DNA of 10,513 nt from an uncultured Porphyromonadaceae bacterium (lineage in GTDB: Bacteria > Bacteroidota > Bacteroidia > Bacteroidales > Muribaculaceae). Every line of letters starts with the position of its first letter. Within the stretch, counting starts at the first letter, position 1. The stretch is from NCBI GenBank assembly GCA_947174225.1, contig CAMWIF010000060.1:1-10513 (forward strand). The letters run 5' to 3'. Shown here piece after piece: positions 7,112 to 10,513 of the stretch. The notes under the pieces were generated by a model that was not told where the DNA came from, did no database searches, and was given only the letters and a program-made list of their open reading frames with translations. The position numbers and the translations under genes were made by a program.

Positions 7112-10100
7112 TACATCGTCCTATAGCTGTCAGCATGTGCTTGATAGCCATTGCTGTGGTGGGGATTCTCTCACTTCGCTATATACCTGTGTCGCTGCTG
7201 CCTGACATCGACGTGCCACAGATAACGGTGCAGGTGCTTTATCCAGGGGCATCGGTGAGCGAGGTTGAGGAGAAAGCTACACGCCCCTTGCGCCGGCAGC
7301 TTCTGCAGGTGGCAGGATTGAAAGAGATCCGCAGTGAGAGCCGAATGGACGCGGGCACTATCCGTATGGCTTTCGAACCGGGGAGTGATATGGATCTCAT
7401 CTTTATTGATGTCAACGAGAAGGTAGACCGTGCTATGCGTTTCCTCCCCGTGGATACCGATCGCCCGAAGGTGATGAAGGCAAGTGCTATGGATATTCCG
7501 GCTTTCTATCTTGATATGGTACTCTGCGAGGATGCTCCCAGTGCTGAAGCTGCGTTGCGCTTCGCCTCTCTCGGCAAGTTTGCCCGTGATGTGGTGGCAA
7601 GGCGAATAGAGCAGCTTCCGGAGACTGCTATGGTAGACGTGAGCGGAACTTGGGGCACTGAGATAGATTGTATACCCGACCCTGCACGTATGCAGGCATT
7701 GGGGCTCACTACCCCCGACATACGCCGAGCCATAACCGACAACAACATCACACTTGCTGCATTGAGCATTGTAGACGGTATCTATCGCTATAATATTCAT
7801 TTTGATTCACGTATCCTCACCGTTGATGATATCCGCGACATTCGGATTAACCACGAGGGCCGGCTCGTGACCCTCGGTGAGCTTTGCGACATCACGGAAA
7901 GACCCTCTGTGCCGGCAGGGCTTGTACGCTCCGACGGCAAGCTTGCCGTAACTATGGCGGTGATTAAGCAGAACGACGCTCAGATGGAGTCTCTTCAGGA
8001 GGGTATGGATACTCTCTTGGAGGATTTCAGTAAGGAGTTTCCGGAAATTAACTTCCGTATGACACGCGACCAGACACGTCTACTCACATATTCGATCGAG
8101 AATCTGAGGATAAACCTGCTGCTCGGTGCGCTGCTTGCCTCTCTTATACTTTTCGTGTTTATGCGTGACTGGCGACCGACTGTGCTCATAATCGTGACGA
8201 TACCCATATCGCTTATCGTCACCCTGTTGTTTTTCTATCTGCTTCATATATCCATAAATGTGATTTCTCTATCGGGTCTTATTCTCGGTGTGGGTATGAT
8301 GGTAGATAATTCTATCATTGTGATCGATAATATCCGTCAGCGCGCGCTTCCCGATGTGGAGCTTGCCCACGCTGTGGTGGAGGGCACAAAGGAGGTGTTT
8401 GTGCCTATGCTCAGTAGCGTGCTCACCACCTGCTCGGTGTTTATTCCTCTTGTCTTCCTGAGCGGCACTGCCGGTGCGCTTTTCTATGATCAGGCGATGG
8501 CAGTTTCAATCGCGCTCTTCTCCTCGTTGGGAGTCTCAGTGCTTGTGATTCCCGTATATTATTTCCTTCTTCACAAGGGGTTGATACCCGGCTTTTCCGA
8601 GGGAGGAAAAAGACACGGGAGCAGCGGAGGCAGTAGGCGACTTTATGTGAGGATACATTCGCATATGTTTCGGCATATGTGGCTTTATATTAGCCTTTCT
8701 CTACTGTGTCTGCCTCTCACGGCATGGCTTTTCACCGTGATTGACAAGGAGCGTATGCCCTATATAGCTCCGGAGGATGCATTGGTGACGATTGACTGGA
8801 ACACCGGTATTTCAGCTCAGGAGAACGATCGACGTACAGCCGCCTTGATAGACTCCGTAGCTGCCTGTGTGGAGCATACCACCGTTATGGCAGGGGCACA
8901 ACAGTTTCTTATGCCCCATACCAAGGAACTGACCGCTTCAGAAACAGTGGTTTACATAAAATGCCGCGACGCAGAGGCTATGGGTGAGGTGCGGCGTCGC
9001 TTGGAGAAATATGTGGCTGAAAGATGGTACCGTGCCGGGGTAAGCTTCGAATCGGCAAGTAATCTCTACGAGCTGATATTCAGCACCGGTGAGAGCGATC
9101 TTGAAATAAGGTTACAGACGGCTGACGGTGGCAGACCATCGGTGAGGGAGAGCCGTGAGTTTGTCGATTCGCTTAGGAGTGTATTCCCGTCTGTCTACAT
9201 CCGTCCGGTAATGACGGAGGAGAATCTTCGCTATATGGCAGATATTGAGAGTATGGCACTCTATGGGGTAACATATTTACAACTCTACGATCATTTGCGC
9301 GAGGCTGTGCGCCGCAACCGTGTGTATGAGATTAGCGAGGGGGCATACAGTATCCCGGTCATAGTGGGCAACAAGGGCAACGAAGCAGACCGCATCATGA
9401 GCGGAGCAGTGAGAAACCGGCATGGAGTGGAAATTCCCGTGAGTATGCTTCTGAAGGAGGTGAGGGATGAGGATTACAAGCGACTTTCAGCTGCCGGGAC
9501 GGGCGACTATTATCCTATAAAGGTAGATGCCGACAGCCGAACCGTACGCGACATAATCAGCTATGCCGACGGCTTTGTGAAGCGCAACCCCAAATATACA
9601 CTCTCCTATGGAGGTGAATATTTCAGCAGCCGCTTATTGGTGAAGGAATTGACAACAGTACTCACCGTCTCCTTAGCTCTTCTTTTCCTTATACTTGCCG
9701 CACAGTTTGAGAGCCTTGTGCAGCCGCTCATTATCCTTTTTGAGATGGTGGTTGATATATGTGCCGTGTTTATCGTATTATGGCTAACGGGTGAGACGCT
9801 TAATATTATGTCGATGACCGGTCTTGTTGTGATGGCAGGTATCATTATCAACGATTCGATCCTGAAGGTTGATACCATCAACCGTCTGCGTCGCGGAGGC
9901 ATGTCTGTGCTACGGGCCGTGGTGGAGGCCGGGGAGAGGAGATTGCGCCCGATACTTATGACTTCTTTCACCACCATACTTGCCCTGCTCCCTTTCCTAA
10001 GCCGCAGCGATATGGGTTCCGCACTCCAATACCCCTTGTCGCTTACCCTTGTGGTGGGTATGACTATAGGTACGGCGGTGAGTCTTTTCCTTGTGCCTTT

Positions 10101-10140
10101 GCTTTATTATGTAATTTATAGAAAGCGCTGTAAATTATGA
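7096..10140 (+). CDS. RND efflux pump permease, first of a pair
   Basis: Inner-membrane RND transporter of 1014 residues, full length for the AcrB/CusA superfamily. It opens with 'HRPIAVSMCLIAIAVVG' (TM1), then 'PVSLLPDIDVPQITVQVLYPGAS', the classic start of the porter domain; further membrane segments cluster at about 335-500 and 850-1010, with the two large periplasmic loops between. In TM4 the proton-relay motif is G400-M-M-V-D404-N405-S, so Asp404 matches AcrB Asp407 but Asn405 replaces Asp408. In TM10 the sequence I918-N919-D920-S921-I-L-K924 puts Asn where AcrB has Lys940, with a lysine five residues on. TM11 keeps R949 and T956 in 'RLRPILMTSF', equivalent to AcrB Arg971 and Thr978. The pump would export a small amphipathic or other substrate driven by proton entry. 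ATG 7096 overlaps the adaptor gene by 16 bp, and the stop codon overlaps the next permease start by 4 bp. Family assignment is firm; substrate is unknown. Confidence 0.95.
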   Translation: MLRSLIHRPIAVSMCLIAIAVVGILSLRYIPVSLLPDIDVPQITVQVLYPGASVSEVEEKATRPLRRQLLQVAGLKEIRSESRMDAGTIRMAFEPGSDMDLIFIDVNEKVDRAMRFLPVDTDRPKVMKASAMDIPAFYLDMVLCEDAPSAEAALRFASLGKFARDVVARRIEQLPETAMVDVSGTWGTEIDCIPDPARMQALGLTTPDIRRAITDNNITLAALSIVDGIYRYNIHFDSRILTVDDIRDIRINHEGRLVTLGELCDITERPSVPAGLVRSDGKLAVTMAVIKQNDAQMESLQEGMDTLLEDFSKEFPEINFRMTRDQTRLLTYSIENLRINLLLGALLASLILFVFMRDWRPTVLIIVTIPISLIVTLLFFYLLHISINVISLSGLILGVGMMVDNSIIVIDNIRQRALPDVELAHAVVEGTKEVFVPMLSSVLTTCSVFIPLVFLSGTAGALFYDQAMAVSIALFSSLGVSVLVIPVYYFLLHKGLIPGFSEGGKRHGSSGGSRRLYVRIHSHMFRHMWLYISLSLLCLPLTAWLFTVIDKERMPYIAPEDALVTIDWNTGISAQENDRRTAALIDSVAACVEHTTVMAGAQQFLMPHTKELTASETVVYIKCRDAEAMGEVRRRLEKYVAERWYRAGVSFESASNLYELIFSTGESDLEIRLQTADGGRPSVRESREFVDSLRSVFPSVYIRPVMTEENLRYMADIESMALYGVTYLQLYDHLREAVRRNRVYEISEGAYSIPVIVGNKGNEADRIMSGAVRNRHGVEIPVSMLLKEVRDEDYKRLSAAGTGDYYPIKVDADSRTVRDIISYADGFVKRNPKYTLSYGGEYFSSRLLVKELTTVLTVSLALLFLILAAQFESLVQPLIILFEMVVDICAVFIVLWLTGETLNIMSMTGLVVMAGIIINDSILKVDTINRLRRGGMSVLRAVVEAGERRLRPILMTSFTTILALLPFLSRSDMGSALQYPLSLTLVVGMTIGTAVSLFLVPLLYYVIYRKRCKL

Positions 10141-10513
10141 GAAGGCCTTCATCGTTCACAATGATATTAGCTATGGTGATCTGTATGATTGCCGGGATAG
10201 CCATAATCCCTCTTCTCGACATTGAGCCTCAGCCAAAACCCGGACAGGGCAAGACGCTGACAATCTCCTTCTCGTGGCCCGACGCTTCGCCAAAGGTGAT
10301 AGAGCAGAATATCACTTCACGTATCGAGGGTGTGGTGTCGTCGGTGAAGGGTGTGGAGAGTGTGTCGTCAGTGTCAAATTTCGGCAACGGCAAGGTTGAG
10401 ATAGAGTTGAAGCCTAAGGCGAGTGTCTCGGCGGTGAGGTTTGAGATCTCATCTGCCATAAAGCAGATTTATAAGAAATTTCCGGAGGGTGTAACCTATC
10501 CCGTGCTTACCGG
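10137..10513 (+). CDS. Second RND efflux permease (partial, cut by window end)
   Basis: The N-terminal 125 complete codons of a second RND permease, running off the right edge in frame. ATG 10137 overlaps the stop codon of the preceding permease in an ATGA arrangement, so translation is probably coupled. A single membrane segment at about 8-26 ('TMILAMVICMIAGIAIIPLL') is followed by 'LDIEPQPKPGQGKTLTISFS' and W47-P-D-A-S, then 'TSRIEGVVSSVKGVESVSS', which matches the start of the porter domain (usually PGAS plus a Glu-rich helix and a 'GV..v.S.S' strand). It is clearly a different sequence from the first permease, not a duplication at the nucleotide level. Relatives in Bacteroidota often occur as the second pump gene of an adaptor-pump-pump operon. 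Whether it makes a heteromeric pump with the first, like MdtBC, or an independent pump sharing one adaptor cannot be told from this fragment. The proton-relay residues lie outside the window. Confidence 0.88.
   Translation, partial: MRRPSSFTMILAMVICMIAGIAIIPLLDIEPQPKPGQGKTLTISFSWPDASPKVIEQNITSRIEGVVSSVKGVESVSSVSNFGNGKVEIELKPKASVSAVRFEISSAIKQIYKKFPEGVTYPVLT

Noticed and set aside
7171..7800. A 209-codon open frame on the minus strand.
   Set aside because: It lies wholly inside the first RND permease gene, is rich in His, Cys and Ser without any domain pattern, and is best explained as a shadow of the codon bias of the + strand gene.

Overview
The window reads as a chromosomal segment of a Bacteroidales-type member of the Bacteroidota (Bacteroides, Prevotella or Muribaculaceae range; I cannot place it more finely). 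The reasons are a TolB-like/BF3164-type propeller lipoprotein, a signal peptidase with the long Bacteroidota-style insert, a TolC with the 'ISVTDLN...YW.IYY.IRR.TLYDW' type C-terminus, tandem RND permeases of the kind common in that phylum, and mostly weak Shine-Dalgarno sequences. All eight recognised genes lie on the + strand.

Left part (27-1762): two AT-rich genes for predicted lipoproteins, a six-bladed propeller protein and a small thioredoxin-fold protein with a CASC motif, separated by 101 bp. Middle (1778-4479): a type I signal peptidase followed after 2 bp by a polytopic O-antigen-ligase-like (Wzy_C) membrane protein with C-terminal TPRs. Right part (4506 to the window end): a tripartite efflux operon of TolC-family outer-membrane factor, lipoprotein periplasmic adaptor, a full-length RND permease, and the first 125 codons of a second RND permease cut by the window edge.

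From 1178 onward the genes are separated by 2-29 bp or overlap (16 bp and 4 bp), so one transcript from the thioredoxin-like gene to the second permease is plausible. The propeller gene may belong to it or be a separate unit. Sampled 60-base lines give about 25-50 percent GC (mostly 33-38) before about 1760, about 37-57 percent in the peptidase gene, and about 52-55 percent in the efflux genes, so the cassette may be assembled from parts of different origin.

How the genes cooperate is inference. The efflux genes make a standard cell-envelope export machine. The signal peptidase, ligase-like protein and redox lipoprotein are all envelope enzymes that act on exported or lipid-linked substrates. 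Their linkage could mean a dedicated secretion or maturation pathway whose small substrate, if any, would be encoded outside this window. No RNA genes, CRISPR arrays, insertion sequences, long repeats or convincing terminators were seen.
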